A DNA stretch of 19,637 bases, taken from the NCBI GenBank assembly GCA_026985655.1, contig JALSQB010000011.1, positions 1 to 19,637 of the forward strand. Reading direction: 5' to 3'. This stretch comes from Campylobacteraceae bacterium (lineage in GTDB: Bacteria > Campylobacterota > Campylobacteria > Campylobacterales > Sulfurovaceae). Below are positions 1 to 7,849 of this stretch, piece after piece (the stretch's first letter is position 1; each line of letters opens with the position of its first letter). Below the pieces are notes generated by a model. It was given only the letters and a program-made list of their open reading frames with translations, had not been told where the DNA came from and made no database searches. The position numbers and the translations under genes were made by a program.

Positions 1-15
1 TTGTTTTATCAAAAA

Positions 16-33
16 TTCTATTTAAAAATAGAA
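16..33 (-). terminator. weak candidate terminator at the end of oadB
   Basis: An 8-bp inverted repeat (16-23 against 26-33) overlaps the oadB stop codon and is followed on the minus strand by five T residues (15-11). The stem is almost all A-T with a 2-nt nominal loop, so it is a weak candidate. The window ends just beyond it, so the downstream context cannot be checked. Confidence 0.25.
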
Positions 34-1346
34 AGTAATACACCAGCAGCAACAGCTGAACCAATAACACCTGCCACATTTGGACCCATGGCATGCATTA
101 GTAAAACATTACCTGGTTTCTCTTCTGCACCAACTTTAGATACAACCCTAGCTGACATAGGTACAGCAGATACTCCTGCTGCACCAATGAGTGGATTGAT
201 AGGCTCTTTAGAAAACTTGTTCATAAGTTTTGCCATAAGAACACCCATCGCTGTACCTGCTGAGAATGCTAAAAGACCAATAATCATAATTCCTAAACTC
301 TCTAGTACCAAGAACTTATCGGCAGCGAGTTTTGAACCAACACCAAGTCCTAAGAAGATAGTAACCGTGTTAATAAGTGAGTTTTGCATGGTATCACTCA
401 ATCTATCAACAACACCACTCTCTTTGGCAAAGTTACCAAAGGCAAATGCACCAATAAGAGGCGTAGATTCTGGTAAAATCATAATAGACAACATAAGTAC
501 AACAATAGGGAAGATTAACTTCTCTAATTTATGAACTCTTCGTTGTACACCCATTTTGATTTGTCGCTCTTCCTTAGTTGTTAAAGCTCTCATTATTGGA
601 GGCTGAATAACAGGAACCAATGCCATATATGAGTAGGCTGCAACAGCAATTGCCCCTAGCATATCTGGTGCTAGTCTATTGGCAATAAAAATAGAGGTTG
701 GACCATCAGCCCCACCAATAATTGAGATAGCCGAAGCATCTTGAATGTCAAATCCAAGTGCAACAGCACCTACCAATGAACCAAAAATACCAAATTGAGC
801 AGCTCCACCTAGCAATGCTGTTTTAGGATTTGCCAAGAGTGGACCAAAGTCGGTCATTGCCCCAACACCCATAAAGATTAGAAGTGGGAAGAACTCATTA
901 GCAATACCCATGTTATAAATAACCCCAAGCATTCCCTCTGGCCCTGCCATATGAGCTAATGGAATATTGGCTAAAAGTCCACCAAAAGCAATAGGAATTA
1001 AAAGCAGTGGTTCAAACCCTTTAGCAATGGCTAAATAGAAGAGTGTAAAGACAATTAAAATCATAATAATACGACCAAGTGAAGATTCAAAAGCACCTAA
1101 TTTATGCTCTTTAGCTTCTCCTGCTGGGTCTGAACTCATCTCTCCATCATCGGTGTCAAAAATCGCTTTAATTCCTGTGGTTTCCCAAAAGCTAATTGCC
1201 AATTCGCTAAGAGTCTTAGACTTATAATCATGCTTTACTTCTGTTTGAACTTCACTATTTTCACTATCAGCTACTTCTGCTTGTGCCATAGTAGTTAAAG
1301 CAAAAAAACTCAACAATAATGCAAGTATAAATTGTTTAATTTTCAT
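18..1346 (-). CDS. oadB: oxaloacetate decarboxylase, sodium-pump beta subunit (OadB)
   Basis: This is the integral membrane subunit of the Na+-translocating oxaloacetate decarboxylase. It decarboxylates carboxybiotin delivered by OadA and couples this to Na+ export across the inner membrane. The 442-residue product has many hydrophobic segments from about residue 88 on. It carries the family motif GGADGPTSIF at 211-220, whose Asp (D214) corresponds to the aspartate implicated in Na+/H+ transport in OadB, and a second conserved stretch near the C-terminus (GAAGVSAVPMSARV). Residues 1-23 look like a signal peptide or first membrane helix, followed by an acidic soluble stretch to about 87. The core that aligns with enterobacterial OadB starts only near residue 90 (…YLAIAKGFEPLLL). 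The gene starts with ATG 3 nt after the oadA stop, so the two are probably co-transcribed. Related GcdB and MmdB decarboxylase subunits share these motifs; the OadA and OadG neighbours favour OadB. Confidence 0.95.
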   Translation of the reverse strand: MKIKQFILALLLSFFALTTMAQAEVADSENSEVQTEVKHDYKSKTLSELAISFWETTGIKAIFDTDDGEMSSDPAGEAKEHKLGAFESSLGRIIMILIVFTLFYLAIAKGFEPLLLIPIAFGGLLANIPLAHMAGPEGMLGVIYNMGIANEFFPLLIFMGVGAMTDFGPLLANPKTALLGGAAQFGIFGSLVGAVALGFDIQDASAISIIGGADGPTSIFIANRLAPDMLGAIAVAAYSYMALVPVIQPPIMRALTTKEERQIKMGVQRRVHKLEKLIFPIVVLMLSIMILPESTPLIGAFAFGNFAKESGVVDRLSDTMQNSLINTVTIFLGLGVGSKLAADKFLVLESLGIMIIGLLAFSAGTAMGVLMAKLMNKFSKEPINPLIGAAGVSAVPMSARVVSKVGAEEKPGNVLLMHAMGPNVAGVIGSAVAAGVLLSIFK

Positions 1347-1349
1347 AAA

Positions 1350-3143
1350 TTAGTCCATAGTTGCAAGAAGCTGTCCGTCAATTACAGCATCATTGGTATT
1401 CACTTCAATAGATTTAATAACCCCTGCTTTTTCAGCAACAATATCAATCTCCATTTTCATCGCTTCAAGAATCATAATTTGTTCACCCTCTTCTACGGTA
1501 TCACCTGCTGCTTTTAAAATTTTCCAAACATTACCTGGTGTTTGAGAATTAATCTCAATAGCACCTGTTCCCCCTGTTGAAGCAGGTGTTTCTGTTGCTG
1601 CAGCTACTGGAGCTGTTGCTGAAGGTGTAATTTGAATATCAGCATTACCCTCTGCTACTTGTACACTATATTGTTTACCATCGACTACTACTGTATAATT
1701 TCCACTCATCTCTTCTTCTCCACAATTTTGATTATTTTTACCTTTACGAATCATTAAAGGACCTTCACCCTTTAAAAACGCAATACCTTTTTGGTCACAA
1801 GCAGCTGCAATAAAGATATTCTCTTCACTGGTAGCCAAGCCCTCTTCTTCTAAAACTTTAGTCCAATAAGCAATAGATTTTTCCTCTTTTGCATCAGCGA
1901 GGTCTAAAGGATTCTCTTTGGTTGGTTCAAGTTTTAATTTTTCACTCGCTAAAGCCACAATCTCAGCATCAGGTTCAACAGGAGTTTTACCGAAGTAACC
2001 TAATACCATCTGACCATAACCAGGAGCTATTTGATTCCATTTACCAAACATTACATTGGCGTAAGCTTGTTGCCAATAGAATTGAGAAACAGGGGTTACT
2101 GATGTACCATAACCACCTTTTTCCACTACCTCTTTCATCTCTGCAATCACTTCATCAAATTTCTCTAAATTTCCAGCATCTCGCATCATTTGTGTGTTTG
2201 CTGTCAATGCACCACCAGGCATTGGAGAGAAAGGAATAAGAGGTGAGACTTGAGTCGCTTCTGGTGGAATCATATATTCAGCCAAACACTCTTTTAAACG
2301 CTCTTCATATTTAAGCACTTTCTCAAGTTTTAAATCACCAAGGTTATAGTTAGTTCCCTTAGTTGCGTGTAACATTGTTAAAATATCAGGTTGAGATGTT
2401 CCACCACTTACAGGACTAGCTGCCATATCAATACCATTGGCACCTGCTTCAAGTGCTGCTAGGTAAGAAGCTACTGAAACACCTGCTGTCTCATGCGTAT
2501 GTAGCCGTAAATGAACCTCTTCTCCTAAAAGTTTTCTAGCCATAACAATGGTTTCATAAACTTTTTTAGGGTTAGCTGTTCCTGAAGCATCTTTAAAACA
2601 TAAAGAATCAAACTCCATGCCTGCATCTAACATATTACGCAAAGTTTTTTCATAGAAGCCTACATCATGCGCTCCTTTACACCCTGGTGGTAAATCCATC
2701 ATGGTAATAACAGCTTCATGGTTTAAGCCATGTTTTTTAATACAAGAAGCAGAATAGGCTAAGTTATCGACATCGTTCAAAGCATCGAAGTTTCGAATGG
2801 TCGTCGTTCCATGTTTTTTAAAGAGCTTAGCATGTAAATCAATCATCTCACGGCTACCTGTGTCAAGCATCACGGTATTAATACCACGTGAAAGTGTTTG
2901 AAGGTTTGCTTCAGGACCAACAATCTCTCTAAACTTATCCATCATCTCAAATGCATCTTCTTGCAAATAGAAATATAAACTTTGGAATCTAGCTCCTCCA
3001 CCAAATTCAAAGTGATTTATACCTGCATTTTTTGCAGCTTCAACTGCTGGGAAAAAGTCCTCCATGAGAACACGACCACCAAAAACAGATTGAAATCCGT
3101 CTCTAAAAGTGGTGTCCATCACATCAATATATTTTTTTGCCAT
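1350..3143 (-). CDS. oadA: oxaloacetate decarboxylase alpha subunit, biotin-containing (OadA)
   Basis: This cytoplasmic subunit transfers the carboxyl group of oxaloacetate to its own biotin, giving pyruvate and carboxybiotin for OadB. The 597 residues contain an N-terminal HMGL-like carboxyltransferase barrel that begins with DTTFRDGFQS (10-19; DTTxRDG family signature) and has the metal-binding LHTHETAG stretch. A PYC/OADA association region follows (GGYGTSVTPVSQFYWQQAY). An Ala/Thr/Pro linker leads to a C-terminal biotinyl domain with EAMKMEID (560-567). The biotin attachment lysine is K563, 34 residues before the C-terminus, as usual in this domain. The gene lies 12 nt downstream of oadG with an AAGG ribosome binding site. 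Such proteins are sometimes annotated as pyruvate carboxylase subunit B. No biotin carboxylase gene is seen here, and oadG and oadB flank it, so the decarboxylase pump is the better reading. Confidence 0.95.
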   Translation of the reverse strand: MAKKYIDVMDTTFRDGFQSVFGGRVLMEDFFPAVEAAKNAGINHFEFGGGARFQSLYFYLQEDAFEMMDKFREIVGPEANLQTLSRGINTVMLDTGSREMIDLHAKLFKKHGTTTIRNFDALNDVDNLAYSASCIKKHGLNHEAVITMMDLPPGCKGAHDVGFYEKTLRNMLDAGMEFDSLCFKDASGTANPKKVYETIVMARKLLGEEVHLRLHTHETAGVSVASYLAALEAGANGIDMAASPVSGGTSQPDILTMLHATKGTNYNLGDLKLEKVLKYEERLKECLAEYMIPPEATQVSPLIPFSPMPGGALTANTQMMRDAGNLEKFDEVIAEMKEVVEKGGYGTSVTPVSQFYWQQAYANVMFGKWNQIAPGYGQMVLGYFGKTPVEPDAEIVALASEKLKLEPTKENPLDLADAKEEKSIAYWTKVLEEEGLATSEENIFIAAACDQKGIAFLKGEGPLMIRKGKNNQNCGEEEMSGNYTVVVDGKQYSVQVAEGNADIQITPSATAPVAAATETPASTGGTGAIEINSQTPGNVWKILKAAGDTVEEGEQIMILEAMKMEIDIVAEKAGVIKSIEVNTNDAVIDGQLLATMD

Positions 3144-3155
3144 TTTATACCTTTT

Positions 3156-3404
3156 TTATGATTTATTGTTACGGAATTCTGTTACAGCAGCGATAATAGC
3201 AGCAACTTTACGTTGCTCTTCATCGGCTGAATTACCTGCTTTAGGGGCAGGAGTTTTGGGTGTATCTTCGGGGAAATACTTTGCAATGAGCTTAGCTTGA
3301 ATCTCTACTACTTGAACAAGAATGAAAAGAAAGAGAAAAACTACTCCCATTCCCAATAGCATAAATTTTAAAGCTTCAGCCACATAATTAACTTCATCAG
3401 CCAT
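3156..3404 (-). CDS. oadG: oxaloacetate decarboxylase gamma subunit (OadG)
   Basis: This is the small membrane subunit that joins OadA to OadB in the Na+ pump. The 82-residue product has one N-terminal transmembrane helix (about 14-32, LLGMGVVFLFLFILV), a proline/lysine-rich cytoplasmic linker (47-55), and an alanine-rich amphipathic C-terminal helix (VAAIIAAVTEF). This is the usual OadG architecture and size. It is the first gene of the oadG-oadA-oadB set. Its leader and that of oadA share the same ATAAAAAAGGT ribosome-binding context. The family is short and weakly conserved, so the call rests on architecture and position as much as on sequence. Confidence 0.9.
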   Translation of the reverse strand: MADEVNYVAEALKFMLLGMGVVFLFLFILVQVVEIQAKLIAKYFPEDTPKTPAPKAGNSADEEQRKVAAIIAAVTEFRNNKS

Positions 3405-3471
3405 GTAAAACCTTTTTTATAATAATTTTATATGGGGTATTTTAAGCTAATTTTACTTGAAAATGCTTAAT
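3405..3471 (-). promoter_or_regulatory. oadGAB upstream region, candidate promoter
   Basis: This 67-nt gap between the helicase stop and oadG is AT-rich. On the minus strand it contains TAAAAT and TATAAAAT words suitable as a -10 box 25-50 nt before oadG. A bulged inverted repeat lies at 3443-3469 (TAAGC/GCTTA plus an inner ATTTT/AAAAT). It has no T-run on the minus strand, so it is not a convincing terminator for the helicase gene. Read-through from the helicase is possible. Confidence 0.3.
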
Positions 3472-4857
3472 TTAGGCTCTCTTTTTTTTACGCTTATTCT
3501 TACGTGCTACTTTTTGTTCATCTTGATAGTTACTAATCATACTATTAACGGTATTTTCGTCAAAACCTAAGCAATTTTCAGAACTGTTTTTACTGTTTAA
3601 CAACAGCGTTACCACACGTTCAACAAATTCATGATAATCCATCTCTTCCATACTATCAATAAAATCAATCGCCTTATCGCTAATTTCAACCGCTTCTACT
3701 TCACCTTGCAATGTTGCAAAATCAACAACACTTTCTTCTGTTTCTCCAGATAAAGAGAGCGTTGCTAATGTCATCTCCGCTCCGACCTCTTTTTGAATTC
3801 TTTGTAACTCTTTAAACTCTAAAGTTGAAACCAGGGTAATGGCTTTTCCTGCTTTTCCTGCTCGTCCTGTTCGCCCTATTCTATGGACATAAGATTGAGG
3901 GTCAAAAGGAATGTGAAAGTTAAAAACATGGGTGACATTTTTAACATCTAATCCTCGTGATGCTACATCTGTAGCTACCATAATTTTAGACTCACCTCTA
4001 CGATACCCTTTTACGATACGTTCTCTATCACTCTGTTCTAAATCACCGTGTAAACCCTCTGCTAAGAAGCCCATGGCTTTAAGATGGTCAGTTAATCTAT
4101 CAACTTCACGTTTCATACGACAGAAAATAATACTTTTATCTATCTTTTCTGTTTCAAGTAGTTTAACAATGGCTTCATCACGCTGTGCCTCTTCAATGAC
4201 ATAATACTTTTGATCTATAATATTATTGGTAACATCAGCTTCTCCCACTACTGAAACAAATTGAGGATTAGTCAAAATCTCTTGGGAAAGTTCTTTAATG
4301 GGTTCAGGCATCGTAGCTGAAAAAAGTAAGGTTTGTCTGTTTTGAGGAATATACTCAAAAATCTCTTTAATCTCTTCTAAAAAACCCATGTCAAGCATCT
4401 CATCAGCTTCATCAAGCACAATAATTTCAGGATTAAAGTTGTCTATTTTCCCTTTTTTATACAGGTCTTTTAGTCGCCCTGGAGTAGCAACCACCACTTG
4501 AACCCCTTTGTTAATGAGGGCTATTTGTCGTCCATAACCTACTCCACCATAAACGGTAATGGTATGTATGCCACAAAAACGCCCTAGATGATAAAGCTCA
4601 TCACTCACTTGCGTTGCCAATTCACGGGTAGGCGTAATAACCAAAGCACGTTCTATCTCTTTTTTAGCTATTTTATTCATCATAGGTAAACCAAATGCTG
4701 CTGTTTTACCTGTTCCTGTGTGGGCTTGTCCCACCAAATCTTCACCCTTTTCAATAACAGGAATAACCTCTTTTTGAATTGGACTAGGCTCTTTAAAGCC
4801 TGCTATCTTTACCCCTTTTAAGAGGTCTTTATGAAAATTAAATTCATTAAATGTCAA
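3472..4857 (-). CDS. ATP-dependent DEAD-box RNA helicase
   Basis: This ATP-dependent RNA helicase probably acts in cold-stress RNA unwinding, ribosome assembly or mRNA turnover, like DeaD/CsdA and Helicobacter RhpA. Every superfamily-2 motif is visible. Numbered from the longer frame (start at 4872), these are the Q motif (PSPIQ, 29-33), motif I AHTGTGKT (50-57), PTRELATQ (81-88), TPGR (130-133), DEAD (154-157), SAT (185-187), DVASRGLDV (302-310) and HRIGRTGR (330-337). A C-terminal extension of about 100 residues ends in a lysine/arginine-rich tail that probably binds RNA. No ATG exists at the N-terminus. The open frame can start at TTG 4870-4872 or at TTG 4855-4857. The second is preceded by AAGG at 6-nt spacing and is preferred here. 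The gene follows uppP, and oadG begins 67 nt downstream. Confidence 0.93.
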   Translation of the reverse strand: MTFNEFNFHKDLLKGVKIAGFKEPSPIQKEVIPVIEKGEDLVGQAHTGTGKTAAFGLPMMNKIAKKEIERALVITPTRELATQVSDELYHLGRFCGIHTITVYGGVGYGRQIALINKGVQVVVATPGRLKDLYKKGKIDNFNPEIIVLDEADEMLDMGFLEEIKEIFEYIPQNRQTLLFSATMPEPIKELSQEILTNPQFVSVVGEADVTNNIIDQKYYVIEEAQRDEAIVKLLETEKIDKSIIFCRMKREVDRLTDHLKAMGFLAEGLHGDLEQSDRERIVKGYRRGESKIMVATDVASRGLDVKNVTHVFNFHIPFDPQSYVHRIGRTGRAGKAGKAITLVSTLEFKELQRIQKEVGAEMTLATLSLSGETEESVVDFATLQGEVEAVEISDKAIDFIDSMEEMDYHEFVERVVTLLLNSKNSSENCLGFDENTVNSMISNYQDEQKVARKNKRKKKRA

Positions 4858-4879
4858 ATTTTTACCTTGCAAAATTAAT

Positions 4880-4912
4880 GCGACCAGTCGCGTGAGCTGT
4901 CTGCTGAAGACA
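4880..4912 (-). other. two small hairpins between uppP and the helicase
   Basis: Two short stem-loops sit between the uppP stop and the helicase start. One is GCGAC/GTCGC (4880-4891, 2-nt nominal loop) and the other is TGTCT/AGACA (4898-4912, 5-nt loop). They are more GC-rich than the surroundings. Neither is followed by a T-run on the minus strand, so they look like leader structure or an RNA processing site rather than a terminator. Confidence 0.35.
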
Positions 4913-4915
4913 ACT

Positions 4916-5680
4916 TTATAATACCATCAATAGAATAATTCCAAAAATTATTCTATAGATACCAAATGCAACAAATGTAAAGCGTTGCAAAAAAACAATA
5001 AAAAGCTTTATGGTCGCATATGCCACAACAAAGGCAACCACAAAACCAACCAAAAATGCAGTCAAATTAGCACCAACAAAATCTTGATAATGCTTTAATA
5101 AATCATAGCCACTCACTGCCATCATCACAGGAATAGCCAGTAAAAAAGAGAATTCGGTAGAGGCTTTTCGATTGACCCCTGAGAGCATACCTGCAATAAT
5201 AGTAGCACCTGCTCGTGATGTTCCAGGGATTAATGAAAACACTTGCCCAAAGCCAATACTAATGGCTTGCGTCCATGTTACCTCTTCTACCTCTTTAGAT
5301 TTTTTTTCTGCATCTTCATGAAAATATTCTACTACAATGAAAACAATTCCACCAATAATAAACATCCACGCTACCGTCTCAACAGTAAAAAAATCTTTAA
5401 CCCAATCTTTGAGTAAAAAACCAATAATTGCTAAAGGGAAAAAAGCGGTCATAATTTTAGACCACAAGGTAATCTCTTTTAAATTTATTTTATCTCTATA
5501 GAGAAGCATAACTGCTAAAATTGCAGCAAATTGTATAATCACTTCATACGCTTTAATAACGGCCGACTGCTCTATGCCCAAAAATTGTGATGCCACAATC
5601 ATGTGTCCTGTTGAAGAGATGGGTAAAAACTCCGTAAACCCTTCTATAATTCCTATGATAATTGCTTGAAAAATATCCAT
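4916..5680 (-). CDS. uppP: undecaprenyl-diphosphatase (UppP/BacA)
   Basis: This integral inner-membrane enzyme removes a phosphate from undecaprenyl diphosphate, recycling the carrier lipid for peptidoglycan and surface polysaccharide synthesis. It also gives bacitracin resistance when abundant. The 254 residues form several transmembrane helices and contain both family signatures: EGFTEFLPISSTGH at 13-26, with the paired glutamates E13/E17, and PGTSRAGAT at 152-160, with the conserved arginine R156. Length is within the usual range of about 250-280. The start is ATG with an AGAG-type ribosome binding sequence close to it. The gene lies 94 nt downstream of serB and 58 nt before the preferred helicase start. 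The family assignment is secure. Confidence 0.96.
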   Translation of the reverse strand: MDIFQAIIIGIIEGFTEFLPISSTGHMIVASQFLGIEQSAVIKAYEVIIQFAAILAVMLLYRDKINLKEITLWSKIMTAFFPLAIIGFLLKDWVKDFFTVETVAWMFIIGGIVFIVVEYFHEDAEKKSKEVEEVTWTQAISIGFGQVFSLIPGTSRAGATIIAGMLSGVNRKASTEFSFLLAIPVMMAVSGYDLLKHYQDFVGANLTAFLVGFVVAFVVAYATIKLFIVFLQRFTFVAFGIYRIIFGIILLMVL

Positions 5681-5774
5681 GCTCTAAAATCCTATATTAA
5701 TTTGTTTTAATTTATAGATATAATCTATATAATTTTCTTATGTTTATTTAAAAAATATCAAAAAGCGTCATTAT
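5681..5774 (-). promoter_or_regulatory. uppP upstream region with a 7-bp inverted repeat
   Basis: This 94-nt AT-rich gap between serB and uppP contains a perfect inverted repeat, TATAGAT-ATA-ATCTATA, at 5713-5729. It overlaps TATA-like words that could serve as a -10 box for uppP. In such AT-rich DNA the repeat could be coincidental or an operator. No clear terminator for serB is seen. Confidence 0.3.
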
Positions 5775-6395
5775 TTAAACTATTTTCAACACTTCTCTTA
5801 AATCTTTAACTTCAATACAATGTGTGGCTGCCTCTTTTAAAATTGGCTTAGCACAAAAGGCTACTCTTGTATCGGCATAGGCAAACATACTTAAATCATT
5901 TGCTCCATCTCCTACTACCAATGTATTTTCACGAGAAACACCAAGAAGACTTTGTAAACGTACAATCATATCACCTTTAGCTTCTGAATACATCATCTCT
6001 CCACCCACAGCACCTGTTAAAACTTCATTCTCTTGATGTAAAAAATTAGAAAAATCAGCATCTATGCCCAATTTTTCACAAGCAGGCTTGGTCGCATCTC
6101 TAAATCCACCAGAGAAGCAAACGACAGTGTAACCTCTCTCTTTAAGTCCTGCAACAACTTCTTTGGCACCATGCATCATAGGCAATTGCTTACATATTTC
6201 TACTACTTTAGCATAAGGTAGCCCTTTAAGTAAAGCCACACGTTCCACTAAAGAAGCATAGAAATCTAACTCCCCCCTCATCGCACGTTCAGTAATGGCG
6301 ACGACTTCCTCTTTAAATCCTAAAACCTCTGCAAAAAAGTCAATGGTCTCTCCGTCCATTAGTGTCGAATCAAAATCAAATACTGCTAATTTCAT
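5775..6395 (-). CDS. serB: phosphoserine phosphatase (SerB), HAD family
   Basis: This HAD-superfamily phosphatase most likely catalyses the last step of serine synthesis, O-phosphoserine to serine, in the cytoplasm. In the 206-residue product the nucleophile motif is DFDSTL (D7 nucleophile, D9 acid/base), followed by the SerB-type MDGET. Motif II is SGGF (S95-F98), the motif III lysine is K140, and motif IV is GDGANDLSMF (162-171, Mg2+-binding D163 and D167). A small helical cap lies between motifs I and II. It lacks the N-terminal ACT-like extension of longer SerB proteins, as is common for short forms of about 207 residues. It is the first gene of the minus-strand block and is divergent from metF. 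Other small HAD phosphatases are possible alternatives, but the motifs fit SerB well. Confidence 0.9.
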   Translation of the reverse strand: MKLAVFDFDSTLMDGETIDFFAEVLGFKEEVVAITERAMRGELDFYASLVERVALLKGLPYAKVVEICKQLPMMHGAKEVVAGLKERGYTVVCFSGGFRDATKPACEKLGIDADFSNFLHQENEVLTGAVGGEMMYSEAKGDMIVRLQSLLGVSRENTLVVGDGANDLSMFAYADTRVAFCAKPILKEAATHCIEVKDLREVLKIV

Positions 6396-6468
6396 CTATT
6401 TATATTACCTCTATGTTATTTTTCGATAGAATTATATCCAATTAGATGTTAGGATTAAAATTAATTAT
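6396..6468. promoter_or_regulatory. divergent serB / metF promoter region
   Basis: The 73-nt spacer between two divergent genes must hold both promoters. A TATAAT word for serB reads on the minus strand at 6436-6431, about 36 nt before its ATG. A TATATC-like word for metF overlaps it on the plus strand. Ribosome-binding sequences are AGAGG for serB and AGGA for metF, each set 12-14 nt from its ATG, which is rather far. Confidence 0.45.
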
Positions 6469-7392
6469 ATGTTTGAAAAATTTTGTAAAACACTTCATGG
6501 TAAAAAAAACTTTATCACCGTAGAGATTACCCCTCCTCATGGGGCATCTATTAAGCCTACTATTGAAAAAATAAAAGCACTCAATCTACATGAGAGAGTA
6601 GCTGGTTTTTCAGTCACAGACAACCCTTTAGCTAAACTAAAAATGTCAGGAGTTCTCTCTGCCATTCAAGTACAAGAGGCTTTTAAAAAACCTGTTATTG
6701 CTACTATGAGTATGCGTGATAAAAATAAACTCTCTTTACAATCTACCCTATTAGGTGCTAATGATTTTGACTTACGTGCTATTTTAGCCCTTACAGGCGA
6801 CCCTGCAAAATTTTCTGACCAACCATCGGTTAAAGGGGTTTTAGAGCGTGATTCTACCCTACTTTTAAGCATTATCTATCGTTTAAACAATGGCTTTGAT
6901 TACTCTAACAAAGAGCTAAACCCTAAACCTAAACCTATCTATCCTTTTGCTGTTTCCAATGCCCATGCTAAAGACATGCGTCGCATCAAAAAAGGAATGT
7001 TAAAAAAGCTTAACTATGGTGCAAGGGGTATTGTTACACAACCTGTATATGACATAGAGAATGCCAAAGAGTTAATTGAGATTTTTGAAGAGTGTAAACA
7101 CGAGAGTGTACGAGAAACAGCCAAAGACTCCGTACTAATTTTAGGACAATTTCCCGTGGTACGTGCCAGAACAGCAAATTTTATTGCAGACAAAGTTCCA
7201 GGTATTACAGTGCCTAAAAATATTATTGAAGAGATGGATTTAGCCGCTATGGACGGGAATGAAAAAGAACAAGAGGTTGGCTTTAATCTTTCAAAAGAGA
7301 TTTTTGATGCAATTTTAAAAATACACCCTAAAATGCACCTTATGACCCACAATCGTTTTGACTTATGTTCAGCGCTTATTGGAGACAATTAA
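6469..7392 (+). CDS. metF: methylenetetrahydrofolate reductase (MetF)
   Basis: This flavin enzyme reduces 5,10-methylenetetrahydrofolate to 5-methyltetrahydrofolate, the methyl donor for methionine synthesis. The 307-residue product has the family TIM-barrel landmarks in order: VEITPP (18-23, with catalytic glutamate E19), FSVTDNP (47-53), a long MRDKNKLSLQ…GANDFDL stretch (82-101), ALTGDP (107-112) and GARGIVTQPVYD (184-195). Length matches the E. coli enzyme (296) closely. The start ATG at 6469 has an AGGA sequence upstream. It is divergent from serB and 39 nt upstream of the FUN14-like gene on the same strand. Proximity to serB may be meaningful, because serine supplies the one-carbon unit, but this is inference. 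Confidence 0.93.
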   Translation: MFEKFCKTLHGKKNFITVEITPPHGASIKPTIEKIKALNLHERVAGFSVTDNPLAKLKMSGVLSAIQVQEAFKKPVIATMSMRDKNKLSLQSTLLGANDFDLRAILALTGDPAKFSDQPSVKGVLERDSTLLLSIIYRLNNGFDYSNKELNPKPKPIYPFAVSNAHAKDMRRIKKGMLKKLNYGARGIVTQPVYDIENAKELIEIFEECKHESVRETAKDSVLILGQFPVVRARTANFIADKVPGITVPKNIIEEMDLAAMDGNEKEQEVGFNLSKEIFDAILKIHPKMHLMTHNRFDLCSALIGDN

Positions 7393-7397
7393 TCCAC

Positions 7398-7403
7398 TAT
7401 AAT
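7398..7403 (+). promoter_or_regulatory. candidate -10 box for the FUN14-like gene
   Basis: A TATAAT hexamer lies just after the metF stop and 29 nt before the next start codon, with an AAGGA ribosome binding site downstream. It would allow the FUN14-lpxB pair to be transcribed separately from metF. No clear -35 box is visible. Confidence 0.35.
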
Positions 7404-7431
7404 CAAATATAATTAAAAAAAAGGAAATAGA

Positions 7432-7845
7432 ATGAACGAACACCAATACATGGAAAAACTCCATCAATCAACAAATGGAGATATGGGACAATCAGCCTAC
7501 TATAGAGATATTCCCCTAGATAACATTGATTCAGCAACTTCAGCAAGCCACCCTATTCCTTACTTAGAATTAGGAAGTAGTTTTACCATTGGTTTAGCCG
7601 TTGGATTTTTCATTAAAAAAAGCTTTAAAATGGTACTCTTTATTCTTGGTTTCGCATTGATTATCTCATTTTACATGGAGTCTCAAGGAATTTTTACCAT
7701 TAATGACAAAGTACTAGAAGAGAGCATCACCAATGGTAGTAAATATTTTGATTACTTGGTTTCTGCTGTTAAAGAGCGTATCACAAGTTTTCAATCAGGT
7801 GTGGGTGCATTAGCAGGGTTTGTAGTTGGTCTGAAACTCGGTTAA
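7432..7845 (+). CDS. FUN14 family membrane protein
   Basis: This small membrane protein resembles the FUN14 family, whose bacterial members have no established function (eukaryotic FUNDC1 is a mitochondrial outer-membrane mitophagy receptor). Of 137 residues, the first 45 are polar and probably disordered. A glycine-spaced hydrophobic segment follows, with G48, G54 and G58 and then K62-K63, and a second helix (68-84). The protein ends with a glycine-rich helix, GVGALAGFVVGLKLG (123-137), as is typical of the family. The ribosome binding site AAGGA is well placed. lpxB begins 4 nt after the stop, so the two are very likely co-transcribed and possibly translationally coupled. Family assignment is from motif pattern only. 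Confidence 0.75.
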   Translation: MNEHQYMEKLHQSTNGDMGQSAYYRDIPLDNIDSATSASHPIPYLELGSSFTIGLAVGFFIKKSFKMVLFILGFALIISFYMESQGIFTINDKVLEESITNGSKYFDYLVSAVKERITSFQSGVGALAGFVVGLKLG

Positions 7846-7849
7846 GTAA

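Noticed and set aside
1..534. Plus-strand open frame of 177 codons opposite oadB
   Set aside because: It lies fully antisense to oadB, which carries clear family motifs. Its composition (many P, T, S, I) is what an antisense frame of a membrane protein gives.
3443..3469. Bulged inverted repeat between the helicase and oadG as a terminator
   Set aside because: It is followed by AAATACCCC rather than T residues on the minus strand. It is too weak to call.
5716..5728. AGATATAATCTAT shared by the uppP leader and the cytochrome upstream region (17269-17281)
   Set aside because: In DNA this AT-rich several shared 13-mers are expected by chance across a window of this length, so a common regulator is not supported.
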